Part shown: positions 1 to 6,969 of the stretch, in pieces
How the letters are laid out: each line of letters begins with the position of its first letter
How positions within the stretch are numbered: position 1 is the first letter of the stretch
Source: an uncultured Treponema sp.
GTDB taxonomy: Bacteria; Spirochaetota; Spirochaetia; Treponematales; Treponemataceae
Direction: 5' to 3'
Length of the DNA stretch: 17,591 bases
Assembly: GCA_905372235.1 (NCBI GenBank)
Contig: CAJPOF010000053.1
Location: 1-17,591 of the forward strand
Position numbers and translations under genes: made by a program
The notes under the pieces: model-generated
Databases searched by the model: none
What the model saw: only the letters and a program-made list of their open reading frames with translations
Told to the model about the DNA's origin: nothing

Positions 1-147
1 AATATAAGCCTCTCTACCATTTCTGTCAACGCTCTTTATTTTCTTTCTATGTACGATGATTTTATAACTGCACAGTTTATAATGCAAGTCTTTTTTACAT
101 TAAGAAAGAATCGAAGCAATATATAACAGTCATATTGCGAATAGGTT

Positions 148-171
148 ACAGGCACTTGAAAAAGTACCTGT
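148..171. repeat. Short inverted repeat upstream of the first gene
   Basis: Two 10-base arms with one mismatch flank a GAAA loop: ACAGGCACTT, GAAA, AAGTACCTGT. The hairpin ends 18 bases before the ATG at 190. It has no T-tract on either strand, so it does not look like an ordinary terminator. It could be an operator or a 5'-leader hairpin. The function is unknown and chance is possible. Confidence 0.4.
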
Positions 172-189
172 AAAAATCTAATATAACAT

Positions 190-723
190 ATGGCTGGTTC
201 GGATAAGGTAAAAGACTTGATTAAAGAATTTGTAGATACTGACACAATAAAAGCCGTGGAGGATTTTACAAGCAGTATCGAAAGCAATGGCAACGACACG
301 GACAAAATAGCTAAACTGTTCGGGTATTCGGGGAGTTTTTCTTCATCATCCGACGAAACTCACAAAAAGCAGGTAACAAGTTTCAAAAATAATCTTAAAC
401 TTTTGATTCAGAAAACTTGGGTCGAAAAAGACGATGTTACCTTAAAAGAAACCATTCTTATCCGACTTGATAAATTGGTCTGCGAAGACGGCAAATGGAA
501 ATCGGTTTACACGGAACTTTTGCGCATAATCGAAAATTCAGTTTACCTTATGTTCGGGCAACAAACAAAAAACGATGATTTTTGCGAATATTCTCTTAGA
601 ATCGATCCTGGATTCGGAATTTTTTGGTGGTTCATACAAAGTCTTCCGGAAAATGTAGAATGGTCAGATGAAAAATACCGCAACGCTGTCCTTTTGGGAA
701 TGTATTTTTTAGCAAACTACTGA
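190..723 (+). CDS. Hypothetical 177-aa protein, only plus-strand gene
   Basis: I do not recognise a family. The product is 177 aa, acidic and mostly helical in character, with no signal peptide and no convincing membrane segment. The N-terminal half is charged and Ser/Asp-rich, with a serine run near residue 52. The C-terminal third is aromatic, with an FGIFWWFIQSLPE stretch and an FLANY end, suggesting a compact cytoplasmic domain. An in-frame stop at 184-186 makes the ATG at 190 the first possible start. No Shine-Dalgarno precedes it. A TTG at 217 has AAGG eight bases upstream and is an alternative start, giving 168 aa. The base composition is more AT-rich than in the minus-strand genes, and the gene stands alone and opposed to them, which would suit an acquired or lineage-specific gene. 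A real gene is likely because the frame stays open for 534 bases; the function is unknown. Confidence 0.6.
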   Translation: MAGSDKVKDLIKEFVDTDTIKAVEDFTSSIESNGNDTDKIAKLFGYSGSFSSSSDETHKKQVTSFKNNLKLLIQKTWVEKDDVTLKETILIRLDKLVCEDGKWKSVYTELLRIIENSVYLMFGQQTKNDDFCEYSLRIDPGFGIFWWFIQSLPENVEWSDEKYRNAVLLGMYFLANY

Positions 724-898
724 TTTTTTTTATTCACGCACTTTTTTACCGCTAAAAAACGTAGCGTTTTCAGAAAAAATAGAACTTGAAAACATTTTCT
801 ACCAGCCGGAAGCGGACTACCCACGCCGCCGTATTCCCATGTCGGAAAATCCATTACCAATCGAAAATTTCTTCGTCATAATGACAAGCGAATTTTTA
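713..898 (+). pseudogene. Possible decayed gene fragment downstream of the first gene
   Basis: A frame without a usable start is open from 713, in the frame +1 relative to the gene ending at 723, and reads on past 898 into the antisense of the next gene. Its translation includes LENIFYQPEADYPRRRIP and MSENPLPIENFFVIM, which look protein-like rather than random. The segment around 805-845 is markedly more GC-rich than the flanking AT-rich spacer. It may be the remnant of a longer gene, or a copy of a genome-dispersed sequence. The first in-frame ATG is at 839. No family was recognised, and a chance open frame cannot be excluded. Confidence 0.3.
864..897. terminator. Possible bidirectional terminator between convergent genes
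   Basis: An imperfect hairpin pairs AAAATT with AATTTT on the outside, CTT with AAG in the middle, and GTC with GAC around a five-base loop. It has small internal mismatches, and the plus strand ends in five T. It lies between the converging plus-strand gene ending at 723 and the minus-strand SLBB gene ending at 901, where a shared terminator would be expected. Confidence 0.4.
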
Positions 899-900
899 AA

Positions 901-2499
901 TCAGCGATTGAACACTCCGCAAGCTGCAAGCACCGAAATTGTAGTCGACGTGACTGTCAAAACGGTTGTAACAATCGGAGCGTATCTATTGAAATAATAT
1001 GTGAACGACGTGGTTCTTGCCGTTATTGTTGATTCCGGCGTAATCACGTCTTCCTTTGAAAGTTGCTTATTATTCTTATCGTAGATATTTATGGCATCGT
1101 TAACATTCTGAGTTTTGTCAAAACCGCCCGCAAGTCCGACGTAATATTCCCAAGTCCTATCGGGAATATATGGGTAACGCCCCGGAAGTTTCACTGCTCC
1201 GGCGACAGTTACAAAAGGTTGGCTAAACGGAATCATAAGAACATCGTAAGGTTTTACCACCATGTCTGAAGCATAGTTTTTATCATAAAGAATATATTCA
1301 ATATCTATAGGAAGAATTTCAGAACCGCGCCGAACATAGGCATTCTTAAGATCTGATGATTCAGAAAATTTATCCATATTTCGTCTAATGAAGAATGCAT
1401 AATTTTCGTTTTCATTAAAATCTATGGGAATACGTCTTGAAGATGCAAGAGAAGCGTCTTCCTGTTCTACACGGACAGCACCTTCGATAAAAGCAATCTG
1501 AATCAAATCATCATAACTGGGAATGTATAAGGAATCCTTGTCTCTAAGTTCATAGTCATTTTCAAATGCGGTTTTTCCAATATAGATTTTTCGCCCGCTG
1601 TAGCCTACGGCATCAAATGTTCTAAAAAGTTCCATCCGATCTTTGTCGGCACGTTCCAAAAGTCCGCCGCCGTATTTTTCAATCAAAGTCTTGAATTCTT
1701 CGCCTTCAAGGAGTTCGTACTCACCGGGTCTTTCCACAGAACCAAGGATTTTCACACGGCGGGCGGATTTTAGAATCTCAATCTTGTCTTCAGGACGAAG
1801 ATAAGGATCTTTTGACAAATCTCCATCCCTCTGCGCCTTATAAAGGTCGTAAATGACTTTATTTCCATCTTTAGAAGTCACGGAGACAAACCGTGTAGAA
1901 GCAATTTTTGTGAGTTCTTTCTTATCCAACACAGAAGAAAGCCTATCCAAAGCCCAAGCCTGCTTTACAAAAGTCTGATTTACTTCACCTGTTACGACTA
2001 TTTTAAAAATTGAAGGGGATAATATGAAAAACTGAACTCCGCCCATAGGATAATTACGGTTTACCACAGCTTCGACTTGTTGTTTCAACTGAAGGAATGT
2101 TTTTCCGCTTCCATTGATTACCGCAAGGTTGGAAACTTTTATCATGCAATTGGAATCCACAAAAATCGAGTATTCTACAGGTGTCGTTCCTGCCACATAT
2201 ACCAAGCGATAAACATCGCCCGGAGTTACAAGATAATCGCTGGAAGCATTCGCTAATTTTATATATGTGTTAATAATATCCGATGATATAGAATTATTTT
2301 TCTTTAAGCCCTGCAGTTCTTCGTCCGATTTTTTTTTCTCTTCCGAGTCCTTTTTATATTCAGAAGTCTTTGACTGGAATTGAGATAAAAATGGTGAAGA
2401 TGCGGAATTTTTGGAATTGTCGGAAGTTTGAGCATATGCAAAAGTCAAAAAGAAAACACAAAAAAAAGAAATCAATATTTTTTCAAAGTTTTTAGTCAT
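901..2499 (-). CDS. Exported SLBB-domain protein, polysaccharide-export type
   Basis: Numbers here count from a TTG two codons upstream of the chosen ATG. Residues 1-25 form a signal peptide with hydrophobic core LISFFCVFFLTFAYA and likely cleavage AYA/Q; there is no lipobox cysteine. A Ser/Lys-rich linker (about 26-75) leads to a Poly_export-like segment near 91-170 (YLVTPGDVYRLVYV). SLBB-like beta-grasp repeats follow, marked by VVTGEVNQT (170), ILGSVERPGEYE (253), FIEGAVRVE (339) and VTVAGAVKLPGRY (432). A hydrophobic helix lies near the C-terminus (509-530). The layout resembles Wza-type outer-membrane export proteins, so a periplasmic or outer-envelope role in glycan export is inferred. 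No Wzc, Wzx, Wzy or glycosyltransferase gene is nearby. ATG 2497-2499 was preferred over TTG 2503-2505, giving 532 aa; neither has a strong Shine-Dalgarno. A seven-codon minus-strand reading frame beginning at 2520 ends in an ATGA overlap with this ATG. Confidence 0.85.
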   Translation of the reverse strand: MTKNFEKILISFFCVFFLTFAYAQTSDNSKNSASSPFLSQFQSKTSEYKKDSEEKKKSDEELQGLKKNNSISSDIINTYIKLANASSDYLVTPGDVYRLVYVAGTTPVEYSIFVDSNCMIKVSNLAVINGSGKTFLQLKQQVEAVVNRNYPMGGVQFFILSPSIFKIVVTGEVNQTFVKQAWALDRLSSVLDKKELTKIASTRFVSVTSKDGNKVIYDLYKAQRDGDLSKDPYLRPEDKIEILKSARRVKILGSVERPGEYELLEGEEFKTLIEKYGGGLLERADKDRMELFRTFDAVGYSGRKIYIGKTAFENDYELRDKDSLYIPSYDDLIQIAFIEGAVRVEQEDASLASSRRIPIDFNENENYAFFIRRNMDKFSESSDLKNAYVRRGSEILPIDIEYILYDKNYASDMVVKPYDVLMIPFSQPFVTVAGAVKLPGRYPYIPDRTWEYYVGLAGGFDKTQNVNDAINIYDKNNKQLSKEDVITPESTITARTTSFTYYFNRYAPIVTTVLTVTSTTISVLAACGVFNR

Positions 2500-2548
2500 A
2501 GCCAACCGCTCTGATTCATGGATTAAAAAGGAAGAAAACCAAGTTTCT

Positions 2549-2566
2549 TTCTACAATTTCGTAGAA
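2549..2566. other. Perfect 6-bp hairpin overlapping the SLBB promoter -10
   Basis: TTCTAC and GTAGAA flank a six-base loop. On the minus strand the hairpin begins inside the -10 hexamer and sits at the very start of the predicted SLBB transcript. On the plus strand it is followed by a T-run, but no plus-strand gene ends nearby. It could be an operator or a 5' mRNA stem. Confidence 0.35.
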
Positions 2567-2591
2567 TACTTTTTTGTGCCATTTAAATCAA
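2563..2591 (-). promoter_or_regulatory. Predicted sigma-70 type promoter of the SLBB gene
   Basis: On the minus strand, -35 TTGATT (2591-2586) and -10 TATTCT (2568-2563) are separated by exactly 17 bases. The promoter lies about 64 bases upstream of the start codon, after the upstream gene's terminator, so the SLBB gene is probably transcribed on its own. The prediction is from consensus matching only. Confidence 0.45.
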
Positions 2592-2629
2592 TGTATCGCA
2601 TGTTTCTTGCGGACAAACAAAAAAATGCA

Positions 2630-2736
2630 GAAATTTGCAGAACTGCGCCTTTTTACCAATATTGCCGAAGCAACCGCCCTGACTTCGTGGAACAACGGGG
2701 CTTTATCAAGGAGAAAAAATTGCCCGAAATTAGGAA
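2630..2736 (+). repeat. Dispersed repeat, copy 1 (inverted relative to copy 2)
   Basis: About 107 bases match the reverse complement of 17485-17591 at roughly 85% identity by hand alignment, with three single-base indels. Invariant blocks include GAAATTTGCAGA, CCGAAGCAACCGCCCTGAC, GCTTTATCAAGGAG and TTAGGAA. Copy 2 reads as an open peptide ending in a stop codon. In this copy the same peptide (NI-EATALT, then N-P-LG) is split between frames by the indels, so this copy looks non-coding or degraded. It lies between the aconitase terminator and the SLBB promoter. Two overlapping open frames of 62 and 118 aa across it were not called as genes. Confidence 0.75.
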
Positions 2737-2759
2737 GAGCGATAAACGCTTGCTCTTCC
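2733..2759. other. Perfect 8-bp hairpin at the edge of repeat copy 1
   Basis: GGAAGAGC and GCTCTTCC flank an 11-base loop. The left arm overlaps the end of the repeat copy. On the minus strand the hairpin directly follows the aconitase terminator and is followed by a short T-containing stretch, so it may act as a second, weaker terminator. The equivalent position beside copy 2 does not keep the hairpin. Confidence 0.5.
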
Positions 2760-2762
2760 GAT

Positions 2763-2786
2763 AAAAAATCCGGAAAAATCGGATTT
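2763..2786 (-). terminator. Rho-independent terminator of the aconitase-family gene
   Basis: On the minus strand, stem AAATCCG/CGGATTT with a seven-base loop is followed directly by a T-run, beginning 15 bases after the stop codon of the aconitase-family gene. Position, stem and T-tract all fit an intrinsic terminator. Confidence 0.75.
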
Positions 2787-2801
2787 GCGAAAAAAAATCG
2801 T

Positions 2802-5036
2802 TTAGTTCCTGTAAAAATTTATAAGACAGCCTGCAAGAATTATTTTTCTTTCATCGTCCGTAAGGTCTCCCGTACTGAGCTCGAACTCATTTATTGTTCC
2901 GTCAGCTTTTACGGAATACGCTTTCGCTGAAGGAAGTTTTTCTTCGACCATTTTTTTTACGTCCGGAACAAAAATGTAGTCGCCGTTTTCGAAGGGCAGA
3001 TTTTTATCGCCGCCGTTGAAAATAAACGGCAACATCCCCCAGTTTATAAGGTTTGAACGATAGCGTTTTGTAGCATATTCGTTTGCTATGTTTGCGGCGG
3101 CTCCCAGCACACGCTGACAGCTTGCGGCTTGCTCTCTTGCAGAACCGTCGCCGGGTTTTACAGCGAATATTGTGGAACCGATTCCGGCGTTCCGGGCTTT
3201 GTGCGAAAACTCGGAATTTAGCGTTGAAAGTGCGGAAATTACTTTTTCCATCTCCGCCTTGATTTCGTCCGTCATATCCCGAACCGCTTTTGCCCTTCCG
3301 ACATAGGCGGGGTCTTTTCGGCTGAGCGTAAATTCGGCAAGTCCCAAAGGATTCGAGCGGAACGAAGATGTTTCCCCCGAAGGAATCAATTCGTCGGTGG
3401 TTGTTACGGGGTCGTGTATTTCGGAAACGACTTTTAGAAGAATGTCGGCAGCAAGCGGTTTTTGCTCCGGCCAGTCCTTAATGTTCGGTCCGAATTGCAG
3501 TTCTATTTTAGGATTTGCGACCCCTTTGGAATCGTAAACGCGCCTTTCATAGATTGTCTTATCAAAAATGTATTTTTTGCCGCTGAACTCAGTGTCAAAT
3601 TCCGTGGCGGCGGTAAGGAAACCTTTGTTTGCGGCTGTCGCTGCAATTGAACGAGCGTCCATAAGAGCGACGGAAGCAATTTGTCCGCTTTGAATTTTCG
3701 AGCCTTCTCTGTTCGGGAAATTACGAGTTGAATGTCTGATGGAAAGCGCACCGTTTGAAGGCGTGTCGCCTGCGCCAAAGCACGGACCGCAGAACGCCGT
3801 CTTTACGATTGCACCTGCCGTTACCAAAGAACTGAACGCACCGTTTTCCATCAACGCCTTGTAAACGGGCATCGAGGCGGGATATACGTCCAAAAGAAAT
3901 TTTCCGTTCCCGGAATCTTTTCCTTTTAGGATGTCGGCTGCGGCGCAGATGTTTTCGTATCCGCCGCCGGCACAACCTGCGATTACACCTTGGTCAACGT
4001 AAAGTTTTCCGTCGATTATTTTATTTTTCAGCGAAAAATTCACTTTGTCGCCGAACGAAACTTTCGCCCTTTTTTCGGTTTCTTCAAGGATATCCAAAAG
4101 ATTTGCGTTCACTTCGTCAATCGTATAACCGCACGACGGGTGGAACGGCATGGCAATCATCGGACGGATTTCGTCAAGATTTATTTCGATTGCGCCGTCG
4201 TAATATGCGCCGTCTTTTGCTTTAAGTTCCCTATATGCATCCGGGCGTGAATGGACTTCGTACCATTCTTCGATTTTTTCGTCGGTTTCCCAAATGGAAG
4301 AAAGACAGGTGGTTTCGGTTGTCATTACATCGATTCCGATTCTGAATTCGGCGGAAAGATTTTTTACGCCCGGACCGATAAATTCCATCACCTTGTTTTT
4401 TACATAACCGTTGTCAAAAACCGCTTTTATTATTGCAAGCGAAACATCCTGCGGCCCGACCCCCGGAACAGGACTTCCGCTAAGATAAACCGCAACAACA
4501 CCGGGCATATTCACATCATAGGTTTTGTTCAAAAGTTGCTTTGCAAGTTCGCCGCCGCCTTCTCCTATCGCCATTGTTCCAAGTGCGCCGTATCGGGTGT
4601 GGCTGTCAGAGCCAAGAATCATCGAACCGCATTCCGCCATCATTTCACGTGCAAACTGATGGATTACGGCTTGGTGGGGCGGAACGTAAATTCCTCCATA
4701 CTTCTGAGCACAGGTAAGACCGAACATATGGTCGTCGTCGTTTATCGTTCCGCCAACGGCACACAGCGAGTTGTGGCAATTCGTAAGAACATACGGAAGA
4801 GGAAATTTTTCAAGTCCGGAAGCACGGGCCGTCTGAATAATTCCAACATAAGTTATGTCGTGCGAGATTATTTTATCGAATTTTATTTTCAGCTTTTTTT
4901 CATTTTCCGATGTGTTGTGTTTCTGCAGAATTGAATAGGCGAGCGTTTTTTTTGCACCATCGTCCGTGTTTGTGTTCGGTGCGATTTCCGAAAGTTTTCC
5001 GTTTACAAGATAAGCACCTTTGTTCCAAAGTTTCAT
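2802..5036 (-). CDS. Aconitase-family hydratase (YbhJ-like)
   Basis: A 744-aa protein of the aconitase superfamily, whose members use a [4Fe-4S] cluster to dehydrate and rehydrate hydroxy-acids. The substrate-loop motif GSDSHTRYGALG is at 143-154. The cluster cysteines appear as C355 (AGCAGGGYENI) and C416/C419 (TAFCGPCFGAGD). The swivel domain has GDGSAREQAASCQRVLGA. These motifs differ from classical citrate aconitases, which typically have SCTNS and GSSREHAA, and instead match the uncharacterised E. coli YbhJ-type branch as I know it, so the substrate should not be assumed to be citrate. Start codon ATG 5036 has GGAG nine bases upstream and its own strong promoter; a terminator follows. 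The gene is therefore a single transcription unit. Neighbouring ilvB suggests, but does not show, a link to branched-chain 2-oxo-acid chemistry. Confidence 0.9.
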   Translation of the reverse strand: MKLWNKGAYLVNGKLSEIAPNTNTDDGAKKTLAYSILQKHNTSENEKKLKIKFDKIISHDITYVGIIQTARASGLEKFPLPYVLTNCHNSLCAVGGTINDDDHMFGLTCAQKYGGIYVPPHQAVIHQFAREMMAECGSMILGSDSHTRYGALGTMAIGEGGGELAKQLLNKTYDVNMPGVVAVYLSGSPVPGVGPQDVSLAIIKAVFDNGYVKNKVMEFIGPGVKNLSAEFRIGIDVMTTETTCLSSIWETDEKIEEWYEVHSRPDAYRELKAKDGAYYDGAIEINLDEIRPMIAMPFHPSCGYTIDEVNANLLDILEETEKRAKVSFGDKVNFSLKNKIIDGKLYVDQGVIAGCAGGGYENICAAADILKGKDSGNGKFLLDVYPASMPVYKALMENGAFSSLVTAGAIVKTAFCGPCFGAGDTPSNGALSIRHSTRNFPNREGSKIQSGQIASVALMDARSIAATAANKGFLTAATEFDTEFSGKKYIFDKTIYERRVYDSKGVANPKIELQFGPNIKDWPEQKPLAADILLKVVSEIHDPVTTTDELIPSGETSSFRSNPLGLAEFTLSRKDPAYVGRAKAVRDMTDEIKAEMEKVISALSTLNSEFSHKARNAGIGSTIFAVKPGDGSAREQAASCQRVLGAAANIANEYATKRYRSNLINWGMLPFIFNGGDKNLPFENGDYIFVPDVKKMVEEKLPSAKAYSVKADGTINEFELSTGDLTDDERKIILAGCLINFYRN

Positions 5037-5085
5037 ATAAATTCTCCAAATTAAAAAGATACGTTGATTTTAAAACGGTAGGCAA

Positions 5086-5114
5086 ATACTAGCACAATTA
5101 AACTTTCTGTTCAA
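5086..5114 (-). promoter_or_regulatory. Predicted promoter of the aconitase-family gene
   Basis: On the minus strand, -35 TTGAAC (5114-5109) and -10 TAGTAT (5091-5086) are 17 bases apart, with an extended -10 TG one base before the hexamer. The promoter sits about 50 bases upstream of the start codon and within the ilvB-aconitase spacer, separating the two genes into different transcription units. Confidence 0.6.
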
Positions 5115-5159
5115 AAGGATAGATTTATGAAAAAGATGGATAAATGCGTTCAATCGGCG

Positions 5160-5179
5160 CGGCTTTCTTTGCAAAGCCG
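5160..5179. other. Hairpin just downstream of ilvB
   Basis: CGGCTTT and AAAGCCG form a 7-bp GC-containing stem with a six-base loop, starting about nine bases after the ilvB stop on the minus strand. There is no T-tract behind it, so it is not a textbook intrinsic terminator; it may be a 3'-end stabilising stem or a weak terminator. Confidence 0.45.
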
Positions 5180-5187
5180 GCGAGTTT

Positions 5188-6888
5188 TCAAGCGTTCAAA
5201 TCCAAAATCATTCTGTCTATTGGCTTTCCGGGCGGAATCATCGGAAGAACCATTTCATCAACGAATATCTCCGCGTCTATCACAGCTGGTTTTCCGTTTT
5301 GGAGCGCATTGTCGAACGCCGCCTTGAATTCCGATTCGTCCTTTGCGTGGTAAGCGTCGATTCCATAAGCTTCGGCAAGTTTTATCCAATCCGGACCGAA
5401 ATCCAGCGTCGTATTGGAATATCGTTTTTCGTAAAAAAGCGTCTGCCACATTCTGACGTTTCCCAAAGCGTGATTGTCAAAAATCACGATTATAATCGGA
5501 AGGGCGTAATGCTGAATCGTGGCAAGTTCGTTGCAATTCATTCTGAAAGAGCCGTCGCCTGCAAAGTGGACGACTTTTTTTTGAGGATTTGCGAACTGAG
5601 CTCCGATTGCAGCGCCTGTTCCGTATCCCATTGTGCCAAGCCCGCCCGACGTAAGAAACGTCCTAGGGTTTGTGAATTTGAAAAATTGCGCCGTCCACAT
5701 TTGATGTTGTCCCACTTCCGTGGTTATGATTGAGTCTTCCGGAATCCTTGAATTTACGTACTCAATCAGGAATTTCGGCGAAAGTTCCTGTTTTTTTGCA
5801 TATGCAGCAGGTTCGACCTGTTTCCATTGTTCAATCTGTTCGTTCCACTCTGAAATCTCTTTTTTCTGAACGTATTTGTTTATTCTGGAAAGGATTTCTT
5901 TCAAATTTCCGATTAGCGCGTTATCTACGCAAATCATCTTGTTTATTTCCGCAGGATCTATGTCAATCTGAACGATTACGGAATTTGCGGCAAAACAATT
6001 TGCGTCTCCGATTACCCTATCCGAAAAGCGGCAACCTATTGCAAGAAGAAGATCGCATTTGCCGCAGGCTGTATTCGCTGCGTATGTTCCGTGCATTCCA
6101 ATCATACCGGTGGAAAGTCTGTGTTTGTTCGGAAAAGCGGCTTTTCCCATAAGGGACATTGCCATAGGAATGTTCGCTTTTTCAGCCAATTCTTTTAGTT
6201 CTTCCGTGGCGTTTGCCGTTATTATTCCACCGCCTGCATATATGAAAGGTCTTTTTGAATTATTTATAAACTCTGCGATTCTCTGCACTTGCTCTTCCGA
6301 TGGCGAATTTATTTTTTCATGCCGAATGCGGATTTTTCCGGAAAGTTTTTTGTCTTCCGGCGAAAACGACGTATAATCCGTTTTTGCCGATGTCACGTCT
6401 TTGGGAATGTCTATGAGAACAGGGCCCGGACGACCTGAACCCGCGATTTCAAACGCCTCTCTGATTGTATTCGCCAAATCTTTTATGTCATGAACCATAT
6501 AATTATGCTTTGTGATTGGCATCGTTACGCCGGTTATGTCTATTTCTTGAAAAGAGTCTTTTCCAAGCTGGTTGTTCGGGACGTTGCACGTTATAGCGAC
6601 CATCGGAACGGAATCCATGTATGCGGTGGCGATTCCCGTGACAAGATTCGTCGCTCCCGGTCCGCTTGTTGCCATGCATACGCCGATTTTTCCAGTCGAG
6701 CGTGCATATCCGTCCGCGGCATGGCTTGCTCCCTGTTCGTGGGCGGTCAAAATATGTCTGATTCTGCTTGAGTTTTTGTAGAGTTCATCATATATGTTTA
6801 GGATTGCTCCTCCGGGATAGCCGAAAACAGTGTCTACGCCTTGCTCGATTAGACATTCTATAACAATCTGAGAGCCTGTCATTTCCAT
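5188..6888 (-). CDS. ilvB: Acetolactate synthase, large (catalytic) subunit
   Basis: This 566-aa thiamine diphosphate enzyme condenses two pyruvates to 2-acetolactate, or pyruvate and 2-oxobutyrate to acetohydroxybutyrate, the first common step of valine/isoleucine synthesis. Three family domains are visible. The N-terminal domain (VFGYPGGAILNIYDEL) carries the catalytic glutamate E51 in HEQGASHAADGYAR. The central domain is around 200-330. The C-terminal domain has the metal/ThDP motif GDGS from 444 through N472. The length is normal. Start ATG 6888 has GAGGG eight bases upstream. It lies 81 bases after the flavin/iron-sulfur reductase gene and could be read from the upstream operon; I saw no convincing separate promoter. 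The regulatory subunit gene ilvN is absent from this window, and a purely catabolic acetolactate synthase cannot be fully excluded, but the motif set favours the biosynthetic branch. Confidence 0.92.
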   Translation of the reverse strand: MEMTGSQIVIECLIEQGVDTVFGYPGGAILNIYDELYKNSSRIRHILTAHEQGASHAADGYARSTGKIGVCMATSGPGATNLVTGIATAYMDSVPMVAITCNVPNNQLGKDSFQEIDITGVTMPITKHNYMVHDIKDLANTIREAFEIAGSGRPGPVLIDIPKDVTSAKTDYTSFSPEDKKLSGKIRIRHEKINSPSEEQVQRIAEFINNSKRPFIYAGGGIITANATEELKELAEKANIPMAMSLMGKAAFPNKHRLSTGMIGMHGTYAANTACGKCDLLLAIGCRFSDRVIGDANCFAANSVIVQIDIDPAEINKMICVDNALIGNLKEILSRINKYVQKKEISEWNEQIEQWKQVEPAAYAKKQELSPKFLIEYVNSRIPEDSIITTEVGQHQMWTAQFFKFTNPRTFLTSGGLGTMGYGTGAAIGAQFANPQKKVVHFAGDGSFRMNCNELATIQHYALPIIIVIFDNHALGNVRMWQTLFYEKRYSNTTLDFGPDWIKLAEAYGIDAYHAKDESEFKAAFDNALQNGKPAVIDAEIFVDEMVLPMIPPGKPIDRMILDLNA

Positions 6889-6969
6889 GGTTTTTCCCTC
6901 AAAATCAAGTAACTTATATTTCGCAAAGAATACAAAATTTTCGGGATTTATAAAACAGGATTCTGAAAA

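Noticed and set aside
36..305. 89-aa minus-strand open frame at the left edge
   Set aside because: It overlaps the better-supported plus-strand gene and AT-rich spacer; the translation is low-complexity hydrophobic and lacks a ribosome-binding site.
2574..2930. Plus-strand open frames of 118 and 62 aa across the aconitase-SLBB spacer
   Set aside because: They lie over repeat copy 1, a terminator hairpin and the antisense of the aconitase 3' end, have no ribosome-binding site, and the matching peptide in copy 2 is in a different frame.
4251..4934. 227-aa plus-strand open frame inside the aconitase-family gene
   Set aside because: It is antisense to a clearly conserved enzyme whose codon pattern leaves the opposite strand open; the translation shows no domain.
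5160..5179. ilvB hairpin as an intrinsic terminator
   Set aside because: The stem is good, but no T-tract follows on the minus strand, so it was listed only as a hairpin.
6889..6969. Separate promoter or T-box/riboswitch leader for ilvB
   Set aside because: The 81-base spacer is too short for a T-box and no -35/-10 pair with normal spacing stood out; only a ribosome-binding site is clear.
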